A stretch of DNA of 12,229 bases from an uncultured Lachnospiraceae bacterium (GCA_946630765.1 CAMOZF010000020.1:1-12229), one strand, 5' to 3'; numbered from the stretch's first letter, positions 1-5,995 are shown. Numbers and translations are program-made. Notes: generated by a model from the sequence alone, not told the origin.

Positions 1-355
1 CAGAAGCTATGTGACGGTCGACGGCGGCATGTGCGACAATCCGCGCTACGCGCTGTATAAATCGGCCTACACGGTGCTTTCTGCAGAGCGGATGAATGAA
101 GCTGCGGATTTTGAGTGCACCCTGGCGGGGCGCTGCTGCGAGTCCGGCGACCGGATCGCCGAGAATATTCTCCTTCCGAAGCCTGAGCGCGGCGATCTTC
201 TTGCCGTCCTTACGACAGGCGCCTACAATTATTCGATGGCGAGCAATTACAACCGCATTCCGCGGCCGGCGCTGGTGATCCTGAAGGACGGAAAACCGCG
301 CCTTTCGGTGAAGAGGGAGACTTTCGAGGACCTTGTGAAGCGGGAGATGCTTTAA
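1..355 (+). CDS. lysA: Diaminopimelate decarboxylase, C-terminal part (5' truncated by window)
   Basis: The gene enters from the left edge; codons read in frame from base 2, giving 117 residues to a TAA at 353-355. The product would decarboxylate meso-diaminopimelate to L-lysine, the last step of lysine biosynthesis, in the cytoplasm with PLP. The visible part is the C-terminal beta domain of the fold-III decarboxylases. It has the opening VTVDGGM strand, the GRCCESGD motif whose Cys and Glu come from the partner subunit into the active site, and the GAYNYSMASNYN motif with the PLP/substrate-contacting Tyr, followed by RPALV. A GTG at position 11 lies inside the domain and is not the true start. 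No terminator follows directly; the next 480 bases are gene debris. Related ornithine/arginine decarboxylases are less likely because the motif set is the DAP decarboxylase one. Confidence 0.93.
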   Translation, partial: RSYVTVDGGMCDNPRYALYKSAYTVLSAERMNEAADFECTLAGRCCESGDRIAENILLPKPERGDLLAVLTTGAYNYSMASNYNRIPRPALVILKDGKPRLSVKRETFEDLVKREML

Positions 356-356
356 G

Positions 357-443
357 AGCGGCACTTTTTCGGGGACCGTTGCCGGAATCGCTGTCGGCGC
401 CGTGACGGACATCCTGTGGCTGTACCTTTTGGGGTCTCAAAGT
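357..443 (+). pseudogene. Hydrophobic coding relic, possibly symporter C-terminus
   Basis: Right after lysA, in a different frame, the plus strand reads a short Gly/Ala/Val-rich stretch containing GTVAGIAVGAVTDILWLYLL. It has no start codon and runs into polar sequence after about 25 residues. The pattern resembles one transmembrane segment near the C-terminus of sodium:solute symporters, but this rests on pattern memory only. It may be a fragment left by a deletion or insertion at this junction, or chance. Confidence 0.22.
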
Positions 444-475
444 GAGAATTCATTTCAGTGCCATATGCACCGAAA

Positions 476-541
476 GATGATGGTGCGGACATCAGCGTGT
501 CCAAGATGTTCCCGCACATAGGTAATCTTTTTTGGTGATTC
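476..541 (-). pseudogene. Tyrosine recombinase (phage-type integrase) C-terminal relic
   Basis: The minus strand reads 22 codons that include YVREHLGHADVRT. This closely matches the conserved box around the LGH triad (second active-site His) of tyrosine recombinases, where the usual continuation is a threonine, several residues and a catalytic Tyr in a Y-x-H context. Here the frame is lost immediately after: continuing in frame gives a stop within a few codons, and the upstream frame also stops (TAG). The piece therefore cannot encode an active integrase. It is probably a scar of an integrated element next to lysA. Confidence 0.42.
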
Positions 542-710
542 CTGAAACACCGGCTAAAAGAAACACGGCAGCAAGGACATACAGAAACCTGTGCCGGAAA
601 AGGTTGAGGATAACCACACATACGAGTATAGAAAGCGTCACTGCGATCGATTTGATCCTAAGACGCTTTCTTTTGGCTTCCAGGTATGTTTTTGTGAGTG
701 AAAAGAACGA
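492..710 (-). pseudogene. Membrane protein fragment without a start codon
   Basis: The minus strand stays open for 72 codons between stops at 711-713 and 492-494. It has a basic stretch (AKRKRLRIK) followed by two hydrophobic segments, roughly residues 22-38 and 44-60, which is the positive-inside layout of a two-helix membrane protein. No ATG and no ribosome binding site precede it; a GTG at 639-641 would start inside the first helix. Its 3' end overlaps, in another frame, the integrase relic at 476-541, so it looks like a truncated gene fused to other debris. It could still be a chance open frame. Confidence 0.27.
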
Positions 711-724
711 TCACGATCAGCTAT

Positions 725-756
725 TGCCGGGGTGGACAGTGTTGAGTTCCCCGGCA
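725..756. repeat. Inverted repeat in the lysA-esterase intergenic region
   Basis: TGCCGGGG at 725-732 and CCCCGGCA at 749-756 form an 8-bp perfect GC-rich stem around a 16-base loop. No T run follows on the plus strand, so it is not a classical terminator. It lies about 85 bases upstream of the esterase start. Confidence 0.4.
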
Positions 757-778
757 GGCGATTCGGTAAAATATCATC

Positions 779-808
779 TTGCTTAATTCCATTCATGATG
801 CTATGATG
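779..808 (+). promoter_or_regulatory. Candidate sigma-A promoter of the esterase/VOC unit
   Basis: TTGCTT at 779-784 and TATGAT at 803-808 are separated by 18 bases. This places the start of transcription near 815, just upstream of the Shine-Dalgarno AAGGAGG at 827-833. The -35 is weak, so this is only the best match in the region. Confidence 0.35.
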
Positions 809-840
809 AAAATAACATTATTTGACAAGGAGGCCTGTTT

Positions 841-1716
841 ATGACAGCAGCTGAACAGATCAGGAAAGCCTTTAAGGAAGGTGACGACATCAGGGACGCC
901 GGACTGACGACGCCTTCCGATGTTATTCGTTATGACGATATTCAGTACGGACCGGAGAAGGACTGGCAGGTCATGGATCTCTACCGGCCGCGTTTTGCAC
1001 AGGGCGCGGTCCTTCCGGTGATTTTCAGCATTCACGGCGGCGGCTGGGTTTACGGCGACAAGGAGCGCTATCAGTACTACTGCATGAGCCTCGCCGAGCG
1101 CGGATTCGCGGTACTCAACTTTACCTACCGCCTCTCGCCGGAATTCAAGTTCCCGGCGCCTCTTGAGGACACCTGCCTCGTGCTTCAGTGGATGGTGGAT
1201 CACGCGGCGGAGTACGGCCTGGACACGAAGCATGTTTTCGGCGTCGGTGATTCGGCAGGCGGACACCTGCTCGGCCTCACTGCGGCGATCAAGACCAATC
1301 CCGGATACGCCGCGCAGTATGACTTCAAATTCCCGGAATTTGACCTGAAGGCGGTTGCTTTAAACTGCGGCGCCTATAACCCCGGAAAGGACGCAAACGG
1401 CGAGACCTCGGAGCTCATGAAGGGCTTCCTTCCGGAAGGCGGCACGGACGAAGAGATCGCCAAAATCAATGTGCTTACCCACATTACGCCGGATTTCCCG
1501 CCCGCATTTGTCATGACCGCTGTAGAAGATTTCCTGAAGCAGGACGCGCTTAAAATCGCCGCAGTCCTGACCGAGAATGAAGTGCCCTTTGTGCTTCGGA
1601 TCTACGGCGATAAGAACGTCCGCCTCGGACACGTCTTCCACTGCAATATGAAGACCGCCGAAGGAAAGAAGTGCAACGACGACGAGTGCGAATTCTTCAG
1701 GGAATTCCTCGGATAA
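841..1716 (+). CDS. Alpha/beta hydrolase, hormone-sensitive-lipase-like esterase
   Basis: This 291-residue protein is a serine esterase or lipase of the alpha/beta hydrolase fold, close to family IV (HSL/Aes-like) and BD-FAE-type carboxylesterases. Oxyanion-hole motif HGGGW is at residues 65-69. The nucleophile elbow GDSAGG has Ser138. The acid is probably Asp230 or Asp235 after the VMTAVED strand, and the catalytic His is His264 in GHVFH. The length is normal for the family. There is no signal peptide, so it should be cytoplasmic. The ATG at 841 follows AAGGAGG at 827-833 with 7-base spacing, which fixes the start. Only 16 bases separate its stop from the VOC gene, so the two are very likely co-transcribed. 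The substrate is unknown; short acyl esters or acetylated sugars or xenobiotics are typical for relatives. Confidence 0.9.
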   Translation: MTAAEQIRKAFKEGDDIRDAGLTTPSDVIRYDDIQYGPEKDWQVMDLYRPRFAQGAVLPVIFSIHGGGWVYGDKERYQYYCMSLAERGFAVLNFTYRLSPEFKFPAPLEDTCLVLQWMVDHAAEYGLDTKHVFGVGDSAGGHLLGLTAAIKTNPGYAAQYDFKFPEFDLKAVALNCGAYNPGKDANGETSELMKGFLPEGGTDEEIAKINVLTHITPDFPPAFVMTAVEDFLKQDALKIAAVLTENEVPFVLRIYGDKNVRLGHVFHCNMKTAEGKKCNDDECEFFREFLG

Positions 1717-1732
1717 GGGAAGGAGATTAAAC

Positions 1733-2122
1733 GTGAAAATTCTTGGATTTGACCACATCGGTCTTGCAACGAAACACCCGAAGGCGCTTGCCGACTGGTA
1801 TATCGAACATCTCGGCTTCACACTCACAATGGCCGGTCCGACCGGGAATTATTTCATTGAGACGCCGGACAAGGTGATGCTCGAGATCATGCTTCCGGGA
1901 AAGGGCGACGAGGATGTGCAGGAGCTTCTGGGCTGGAAGCACATCGCGCTGGTTCCCGCGGACTTTGACGAGGCCGTCGCGGAGCTGAAGGCGGCGGGCA
2001 TCGGCGCGGACGCCCCCGTGAACAAGCGGGAGGATGGCTACTGTACCTTCTTTTTCAAGGATCCGGACGGGAACGTCGTCCATTTTGCCAAATGGGCGGA
2101 CGACCGGGGCATGTACCGCTGA
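1733..2122 (+). CDS. VOC-fold (glyoxalase/bleomycin-resistance/dioxygenase) protein
   Basis: A 129-residue single-unit vicinal-oxygen-chelate protein, the usual length for one pair of beta-alpha-beta-beta-beta modules. Module one carries FDHIGL with His8 and VMLEI with Glu51. Module two carries WKHIAL with His70 and DPDGNVVHF. These are the positions of the four metal ligands in the superfamily, but the last is normally Glu (DPDGN-x-x-E) and here is His117. The start is GTG 1733, preceded by AAGGAG at 1720-1725 with 7-base spacing and only 16 bases after the esterase stop, so translation is probably linked. The pairing with an esterase suggests shared metabolism of a small electrophilic or ester substrate, but the reaction cannot be named. 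Lactoylglutathione lyase, methylmalonyl-CoA epimerase-like, dioxygenase or binding-only roles all remain open. Confidence 0.88.
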   Translation: MKILGFDHIGLATKHPKALADWYIEHLGFTLTMAGPTGNYFIETPDKVMLEIMLPGKGDEDVQELLGWKHIALVPADFDEAVAELKAAGIGADAPVNKREDGYCTFFFKDPDGNVVHFAKWADDRGMYR

Positions 2123-2156
2123 CCGGCAACTGTCCAGGGTACTGTTTTTTTCTTTT

Positions 2157-2202
2157 TTGCCGGACATTTGCTGGACATTTGTTGGACATGATCGTGTAGA
2201 AT
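2157..2202 (+). promoter_or_regulatory. Triple 11-bp direct-repeat promoter of the 402-aa gene
   Basis: Three contiguous 11-bp repeats are seen: TTGCCGGACAT (2157-2167), TTGCTGGACAT (2168-2178) and TTGTTGGACAT (2179-2189). They are followed after exactly 7 bp by the -10-like hexamer TAGAAT (2197-2202). A T-rich tract lies just upstream at 2144-2158. There is no good sigma-A -35 at 17 bp, so the repeats probably recruit an activator. An 11-bp direct-repeat period covering the -35 position is the known layout of OmpR/PhoB-family response regulator sites. The same arrangement occurs at 9431-9465. Transcription would start near 2209, giving a leader of about 50 bases. Confidence 0.75.
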
Positions 2203-2258
2203 GGCCCTGACTTCAGAAAAATGCGCAGCGAAAGAGGCTGCAGAAGAGAGGTGTAGCA

Positions 2259-3467
2259 ATGGGTTATCCGATGTCGATAATATCTTTGGACTCTGAACTT
2301 GAGAGAGAACTTGAGAAGGTGAATGCGACCGCTGCGAAGCAGGCGACGGAATTTATGGCATACCATGCGGCGTTATATATTCTTTCCGGAGGCGGGACCT
2401 GGTATTATGACGGATATGGCGTAGCAGATTCGGATGAGCTGAAAGATGTTGCGAAACAGCTGAAGGATCTTGGCATGGCGGATTATGCGGCCCAGTGCTA
2501 CGGTTCGACGGAAGAGGAAGTCGATCGGCTTCGCTTTGAAGGTTTCCTGCTGCAGAATATTGATAAGCTGAAGCTGCCGGAAGGCTGCAAAGCGGATGTC
2601 TCGGAGCTGAAGACGCAGCTTCGGGAGAAGATTGCCGAGCGGGGAATGACCTGCGGAGAATACGCGCTTCAGAACATGAAGAAGCAGAAGGACGGCAGGG
2701 AGCATAAGCCGTACAGCGAGAAGGACTGTGCGGTTTACGAATATGAACTCAGTGACCGCGACTGGGAGCTCGCGGCCTCGGCTGCCTGGATGTCGATGGG
2801 ACAGGGCGGAAAGCCGCTTGCCGAGGCGAGCGCACAGTCCGCGAAGAAAAATGTCTTCTCCCGCATGTGCTTAAGAAACAAGCAGACTGTCGAGAAGATT
2901 CATCGCGGCGAAGTGGACCTTTTTGCCGAAGAATTCGGGAAAACGAAGGCCTCCTTTACCTTTAAGGATCCGCAGACCCTTGAAAAAGCGCAGCGTCTGA
3001 GCACCCTGGTGCTGAACAACATGCGCGAAATGCAGGGACCGCATGCGGACTCGCCCCAGTGGCAGAATCTCCTGACAGCAGCGGAGGAGTTCACGACGGC
3101 AGAAAGCCTGGAGAAGGCGTCCAAAAAAAGCGCAAACCTGCTTCTCGCGATTGAAGCATTCACCAAGGGCAAGAAGAGCAAATACAATGACGAAGCGACC
3201 CAGGAGATGGTGAACGCTTCCCTCTCCCTGCTCTCGACATCCATTCCGGACGGACCGAGAAATCCGAATGTCAAGCCGCTCATCAACCGCTTCAACGATG
3301 TGCGGGCGCACCGCCTGCAGTCGCGCGTCGAGCTGGAGGACCACGGACTGAATTCCGCGCTTGAGATGCTGGAAGGGGAGGAGAAAATCAAGATCTCCAA
3401 AAACCCGGTTCCTGAAAAGGATCCTGACCGCAAGATCTCTCCTGTGGCAAACGAACTGTACGGCTGA
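2259..3467 (+). CDS. Helical protein of unknown function, 402 aa, repeat-promoter gene
   Basis: I do not recognise a named family. The protein has 402 residues, no signal peptide and no membrane segment. It is rich in Glu, Lys, Ala and Leu and looks mostly alpha-helical. Residues 11-140 form an acidic helical part containing an ILSGGGTWYYDGYG turn at 41-54. Residues 160-215 contain ELSDRDWELAASAAWMSM. Residues 265-360 form another helical domain with LLLAIEAFTKGKKSKYN (294-310) and a conserved-looking PNVKPLINRFNDVRAHRLQ segment. The tail is charged and Pro-containing. The ATG at 2259 has AGAGAGGTG at 2245-2253 in front; a second in-frame ATG lies at 2271. The gene is monocistronic, between its own repeat promoter and the terminator at 3503-3530. 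Sharing this promoter type with the kinase-like gene at 9498 suggests a joint role. Confidence 0.85.
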   Translation: MGYPMSIISLDSELERELEKVNATAAKQATEFMAYHAALYILSGGGTWYYDGYGVADSDELKDVAKQLKDLGMADYAAQCYGSTEEEVDRLRFEGFLLQNIDKLKLPEGCKADVSELKTQLREKIAERGMTCGEYALQNMKKQKDGREHKPYSEKDCAVYEYELSDRDWELAASAAWMSMGQGGKPLAEASAQSAKKNVFSRMCLRNKQTVEKIHRGEVDLFAEEFGKTKASFTFKDPQTLEKAQRLSTLVLNNMREMQGPHADSPQWQNLLTAAEEFTTAESLEKASKKSANLLLAIEAFTKGKKSKYNDEATQEMVNASLSLLSTSIPDGPRNPNVKPLINRFNDVRAHRLQSRVELEDHGLNSALEMLEGEEKIKISKNPVPEKDPDRKISPVANELYG

Positions 3468-3502
3468 GAAAGCCATACCAGGGACAAAAAACGTATCATC
3501 AG

Positions 3503-3530
3503 AAAAAAGGGGGCGATAGCCCCCCCTTTT
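3503..3530. terminator. Bidirectional rho-independent terminator
   Basis: GGGGGC (3509-3514), a GATA loop and GCCCCC (3519-3524) form a very stable hairpin flanked by A6 upstream and T4 downstream. On the plus strand it ends the 402-aa gene. On the minus strand the A6 becomes a T6 run, so it would end the remnant whose stop is at 3529-3531. Confidence 0.88.
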
Positions 3531-3824
3531 ACATTTGCGGTTCAATAAGCTTTTCTTTGGACCAGAATTCCTTGCGGTCCTCTTCGCGTCCTGAAGAAGC
3601 TTTTCCTGCTTTTCCGGCGGGAATTTATTGAAATGCATCGTCATCAGATACATACTTTTGGCAATCGTATCCTTCAGGTGTTCATTTGTCCATTCTTCAT
3701 CGTTCCTTTTGTTGTGGAGTTCGGTCTTTGTGCCGTATTCATCGGACTTGTTGATGTAGGCATAAGTGGCTCTCCAGGCCCGGATACCGGCTATTGCAGT
3801 ATAAAATGACTTTGAATATGTCTT
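3529..3824 (-). pseudogene. Frameshifted 3' remnant of an unknown helical protein
   Basis: The minus strand is open from just after a TAA (3825-3827) down to a Gln codon at 3591-3593: 78 codons of coding-like, polar, probably helical sequence. Visible pieces are IRAWRATYAYINKSDEYG, NDEEWTNEHLKDTIAKSM and FNKFPPEKQEKLLQ. In that frame it then degrades into Arg/Lys-rich sequence. A two-base shift near 3589 restores a sensible end, REEDRKEFWSKEKLIEPQM, with a TAA at 3529-3531 sitting on a strong minus-strand terminator. The 5' part and start codon are gone. The terminator and the coherent reading across the shift argue that this was a real gene. It is not recognisably related to the 402-aa protein, though the composition is similar. 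Confidence 0.5.
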
Positions 3825-3870
3825 TTAAGCTTTTGGGAGAACAGACGGCGCCGGGATAAAAAAAATTTAC

Positions 3871-3904
3871 GGAATCGGTAACGAAAGCATTATTTTCGTC
3901 ATAA
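3871..3904 (+). promoter_or_regulatory. Candidate ECF-type promoter or operator before the sigma gene
   Basis: The inverted repeat ACGAAA (3881-3886) / TTTCGT (3894-3899) with a 7-base centre lies 39 bases upstream of the sigma start. It overlaps GGTAAC (3877-3882) and CGTC (3897-3900), which resemble the AAC and CGTC elements of autoregulated ECF promoters. The 14-base spacer is shorter than the usual 16-17, so the call is weak. Confidence 0.3.
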
Positions 3905-3937
3905 ATAAACAGCACACAAAGAAAGGAGAGGGAGACC

Positions 3938-4426
3938 ATGCAGCCGATGGAAGAGATCTATCAGGCATACGCGAAACTGGTATACCGATATCTTCTGTCG
4001 CTGACGGCGGACGCGGATCTGGCGGAAGAGCTTACGCAGGAAACCTTTTTCCAGGCCTTCCGGTCGATCGGCCGCTACGATGAAAGCTGCAAAATCTACA
4101 CCTGGCTCTGTGCCATCGCGAAAAATGTCTGGCACAGCTATCTTCGGAAGCATCCGGCAGCCGAGCATCTGGAGGACCAGGTGATCGCCGTCGATTCGGC
4201 GGAGAAGAAGGTGCTTGACGAGGAGGAGCGGACGATGCTTTTAAAAAGCGTGCATGCGCTCCCGGAGCCGTACAGAGAAGTGATCTACCTGCGGATTTAC
4301 GCGGAGCTGTCCTTCCGGGAGATCGGGGACGTGATCGGGAAGAGCGAGAATTTTGCGAGGGTAAGCTTTTACAGGGGAAAAGAGCGGCTGAAAAAAATGC
4401 TTTCGGAGGAGAAAAAATATGAGTAA
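3938..4426 (+). CDS. ECF-type RNA polymerase sigma factor
   Basis: A 162-residue sigma-70 family protein with only regions 2 and 4, the size of an ECF (group IV) sigma factor. Region 2 (about residues 6-71) has the core-binding helix DADLAEELTQETFFQAF and the -10-reading helix with KIYTWLCAIAKNVWHSYLR. Region 4 (about 97-155) starts at LLKSVHALPEPYREVIYLR and ends in the helix-turn-helix LSFREIGDVIGKSENFARV that reads the -35. ATG 3938 follows AAAGGAG at 3922-3928; a second ATG at 3947 is less well placed. Its stop overlaps the next gene by 8 bases (ATGAGTAA), typical of sigma/anti-sigma pairs made in fixed ratio. It is probably held inactive by that membrane protein until an envelope signal releases it. 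Confidence 0.95.
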   Translation: MQPMEEIYQAYAKLVYRYLLSLTADADLAEELTQETFFQAFRSIGRYDESCKIYTWLCAIAKNVWHSYLRKHPAAEHLEDQVIAVDSAEKKVLDEEERTMLLKSVHALPEPYREVIYLRIYAELSFREIGDVIGKSENFARVSFYRGKERLKKMLSEEKKYE

Positions 4427-5639
4427 GATTCCGTGCGAGCTGGTGCAGGACCTGCTGCCGAATTATATTGAAAAACTGACGGGAGAGAAAAGTACGGAAC
4501 TGATCCGCGCGCACCTGGAAACCTGCGAAAACTGCCGGAAGGTTTACCGGACAATGGCAGGGGAGGAAGACAGCGAAGCTAAGGACACCCCTCCCGATGA
4601 CCGGCAGAAGGCAGAAAAGAAGGAGATCGATTTCCTGAAAAAGAACAGGAGGAGAAATCGGATGATTGCGGCGGGCAGCATTCTCGGCGGCCTTCTTCTG
4701 ACGGCGGGCATTCTCCTTGCGTGGATTTTCCTGATCGGCAGCAATTCGGACGGTACGCTGATATACTGCGACGTACAGGTGGACGGACAGCATATCACGG
4801 CGAAGGGATCGGTGATCGACAGTATTTCGGTCGTGAGAAAGATCCGATTCAGGGAGCAGGACGGCGTGGTGACGATGAGCCCGGTTGTTGTATGGGCAAG
4901 TGTGTTCCATCGGGGGGGATTCCGGGAGGAATACGACGCAAAGGGAGAAATCCGGGAAGTGCGCATGGGCAACAAGGTGCTGTGGGAAAGGAAGGAACCC
5001 GGGAAATTCTCTTCCCGGCTTTCCGGGGAAATCCTGAAAAGCTACGAAGAGTGGGATCAGAAAAGTGAGGAAGAGCAGATGCTGTCAAGCACGCTGCCGT
5101 ATTATATTACAAAATCCTTTGAAACATGGGAAGAGGCGGAGGAGTATCTCGGATTACCGATGGAGAATCCTTTTGAAAATGCCGGGGAGTTTGAAAAAAT
5201 GAATTATTCGGGCGCCGATGTGATCATGCCCGGGGAGGATGCGCTGATGCACGTGTCGGTCAGCTTCATGGGCGCCCGGGACGGAGAGATCCTCTGGCTC
5301 GGGATCACAGCCGGCTACCGGACGGAAAAAGTGCGGGTGGTATATCTGTCGGAGCCTTTGGGAAGAAGGGAAGAGAAGCCGCTTGTCTATGATTCGGAAG
5401 CAGGGCTTCGGTTCGACAATGTCATTCCGGCCGGTGTGCAGGTTTCCGCCGGCGGGGCCAGCGCTTCCGGGGGCGACGTATCTTTATCGGTCAGCGTCCG
5501 TTCCGTGACGGAGCGCTATATCGCGGAAGATATTCTGTATACGAGGGACGGGAATCATTACTCGGTGAAGCTGACTTCTTTCAGCGGGGAGGAAGCGCTG
5601 GACCGCGCAGAGGCAGCGGTAAAGCAGCGGATCGAATAA
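4419..5639 (+). CDS. Zinc-finger membrane anti-sigma factor with large extracytoplasmic domain
   Basis: A 406-residue single-pass protein. The N-terminal cytoplasmic domain (1-45) has the zinc-binding anti-sigma signature His32-xxx-Cys36-xx-Cys39, with Cys6 near the N-terminus as the likely fourth ligand. A charged linker leads to one hydrophobic helix at about 82-106 preceded by KKNRRRNR, giving inside-to-outside topology. The remaining 300 residues would lie outside and include mixed beta-rich segments and a helical part with SYEEWDQKSEEEQ. The start codon lies inside the sigma gene's last codons, so the pair is translationally coupled. By family knowledge it binds and silences the sigma factor, and the outer domain is the probable sensor. 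The outer domain is larger than in minimal anti-sigma factors, and its ligand is unknown. Confidence 0.88.
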   Translation: MSKIPCELVQDLLPNYIEKLTGEKSTELIRAHLETCENCRKVYRTMAGEEDSEAKDTPPDDRQKAEKKEIDFLKKNRRRNRMIAAGSILGGLLLTAGILLAWIFLIGSNSDGTLIYCDVQVDGQHITAKGSVIDSISVVRKIRFREQDGVVTMSPVVVWASVFHRGGFREEYDAKGEIREVRMGNKVLWERKEPGKFSSRLSGEILKSYEEWDQKSEEEQMLSSTLPYYITKSFETWEEAEEYLGLPMENPFENAGEFEKMNYSGADVIMPGEDALMHVSVSFMGARDGEILWLGITAGYRTEKVRVVYLSEPLGRREEKPLVYDSEAGLRFDNVIPAGVQVSAGGASASGGDVSLSVSVRSVTERYIAEDILYTRDGNHYSVKLTSFSGEEALDRAEAAVKQRIE

Positions 5640-5641
5640 GG

Positions 5642-5698
5642 CTTTCCCTGTCCTTTCGGCACACCGTCATCTTTCCCGGTTTTCGACAGGGAAAGATG
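5642..5698. repeat. Overlapping alternative hairpins between convergent genes
   Basis: CTTTCCCTGTC (5642-5652) pairs perfectly with GACAGGGAAAG (5685-5695). CATCTTTCCC (5668-5677) pairs perfectly with GGGAAAGATG (5689-5698). Both use the same 3' arm, so only one can form at a time. The site lies in the 69-base gap between the convergent anti-sigma gene and the Cys-rich membrane protein gene. It probably acts in termination or 3'-end stability, but no long T run is present. Confidence 0.55.
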
Positions 5699-5708
5699 GA
5701 TGTCCGCC

Positions 5709-5918
5709 TCACAGCTCGCCCGCAGCCTTTTTCCTTTTGAATTCCTCGGCGCGTTTGTGGCATTCGCCGCTCATCGCGCAGCTCTGGCAGCCGTGGGAGC
5801 AGCCGGACTTTCCGGAACGCTTGTCACGGATCATGATAAAGATGACGAAGCCGACGACAAGAAGAAGAATAATGGAAACGATGATTGTACCGAGATTCTC
5901 GGAGAACCAGGCGAGCAT
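5709..5918 (-). CDS. FeoB-associated Cys-rich membrane protein
   Basis: A 69-residue protein with an N-terminal transmembrane helix (about residues 9-29, TIIVSIILLLVVGFVIFIMI), then basic residues, then a Cys/His cluster CSHGCQSCAMSGECH and a Lys-rich tail. This matches the small family often found beside feoB in Firmicutes and named for that association. The Cys/His cluster facing the cytoplasm may bind iron or support FeoB, but its role is unproven. The ATG at 5916-5918 has AAAGGAGG at 5927-5934 with good spacing. The gene lies 116 bases downstream of feoB on the same strand, with a hairpin in between, so it may depend on read-through or its own signal. Confidence 0.85.
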   Translation of the reverse strand: MLAWFSENLGTIIVSIILLLVVGFVIFIMIRDKRSGKSGCSHGCQSCAMSGECHKRAEEFKRKKAAGEL

Positions 5919-5957
5919 GGATGCTGCCTCCTTTCAGTGTTGCGATAAGAGATAAAA

Positions 5958-5995
5958 CCCCCGGAGCCTTTTTTAAGGGCTCCGGGTTATTTTTA
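5958..5995. terminator. Hairpin between feoB and the Cys-rich protein gene
   Basis: CCCGGAGCC (5960-5968) and GGCTCCGGG (5978-5986) form a 9-bp GC-rich stem. On the plus strand TTATTTTT follows. On the minus strand, the direction of feoB, GGTTTTAT follows, which is a short T run. It probably causes partial termination after feoB and so lowers expression of the downstream small gene. Confidence 0.65.

Noticed and set aside
733..745. TGGACAGT-like words at about 734, 2130-2137 (reverse strand) and 11805-11812 as a dispersed repeat or extra regulator sites
   Set aside because: Only 8-9 bases match, orientation differs, there is no 11-bp partner repeat and no -10 at the proper distance.
532..786. 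Plus-strand 84-codon open frame in the lysA-esterase gap
   Set aside because: It begins with TTG without a ribosome binding site, shows no recognisable domain and overlaps the minus-strand relics, which make more protein sense.
821..829. TTTGACA at 821-827 as a -35 for the esterase gene
   Set aside because: It is only 14-20 bases before the start codon and overlaps the Shine-Dalgarno sequence, leaving no room for a -10.
2123..2160. CCGGCAA/TTGCCGG inverted repeat with a T-rich interior as terminator of the esterase/VOC unit
   Set aside because: The T runs lie inside the loop rather than after the stem, and the inner CAG/CTG hairpin is too weak. It may end transcripts poorly, but I could not support a terminator call.
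2871..3653. Long minus-strand open frame (260 codons) opposite the 402-aa gene
   Set aside because: Most of it is the antisense shadow of 2259-3467, with Arg/Leu/His-rich shadow composition. Only its first 30-40 codons coincide with the separate remnant at 3529-3824.
4032..4910. Minus-strand open frame across the sigma/anti-sigma junction
   Set aside because: It lies opposite two well-supported overlapping genes and has the Arg/Ser/Pro-rich composition of a shadow frame.
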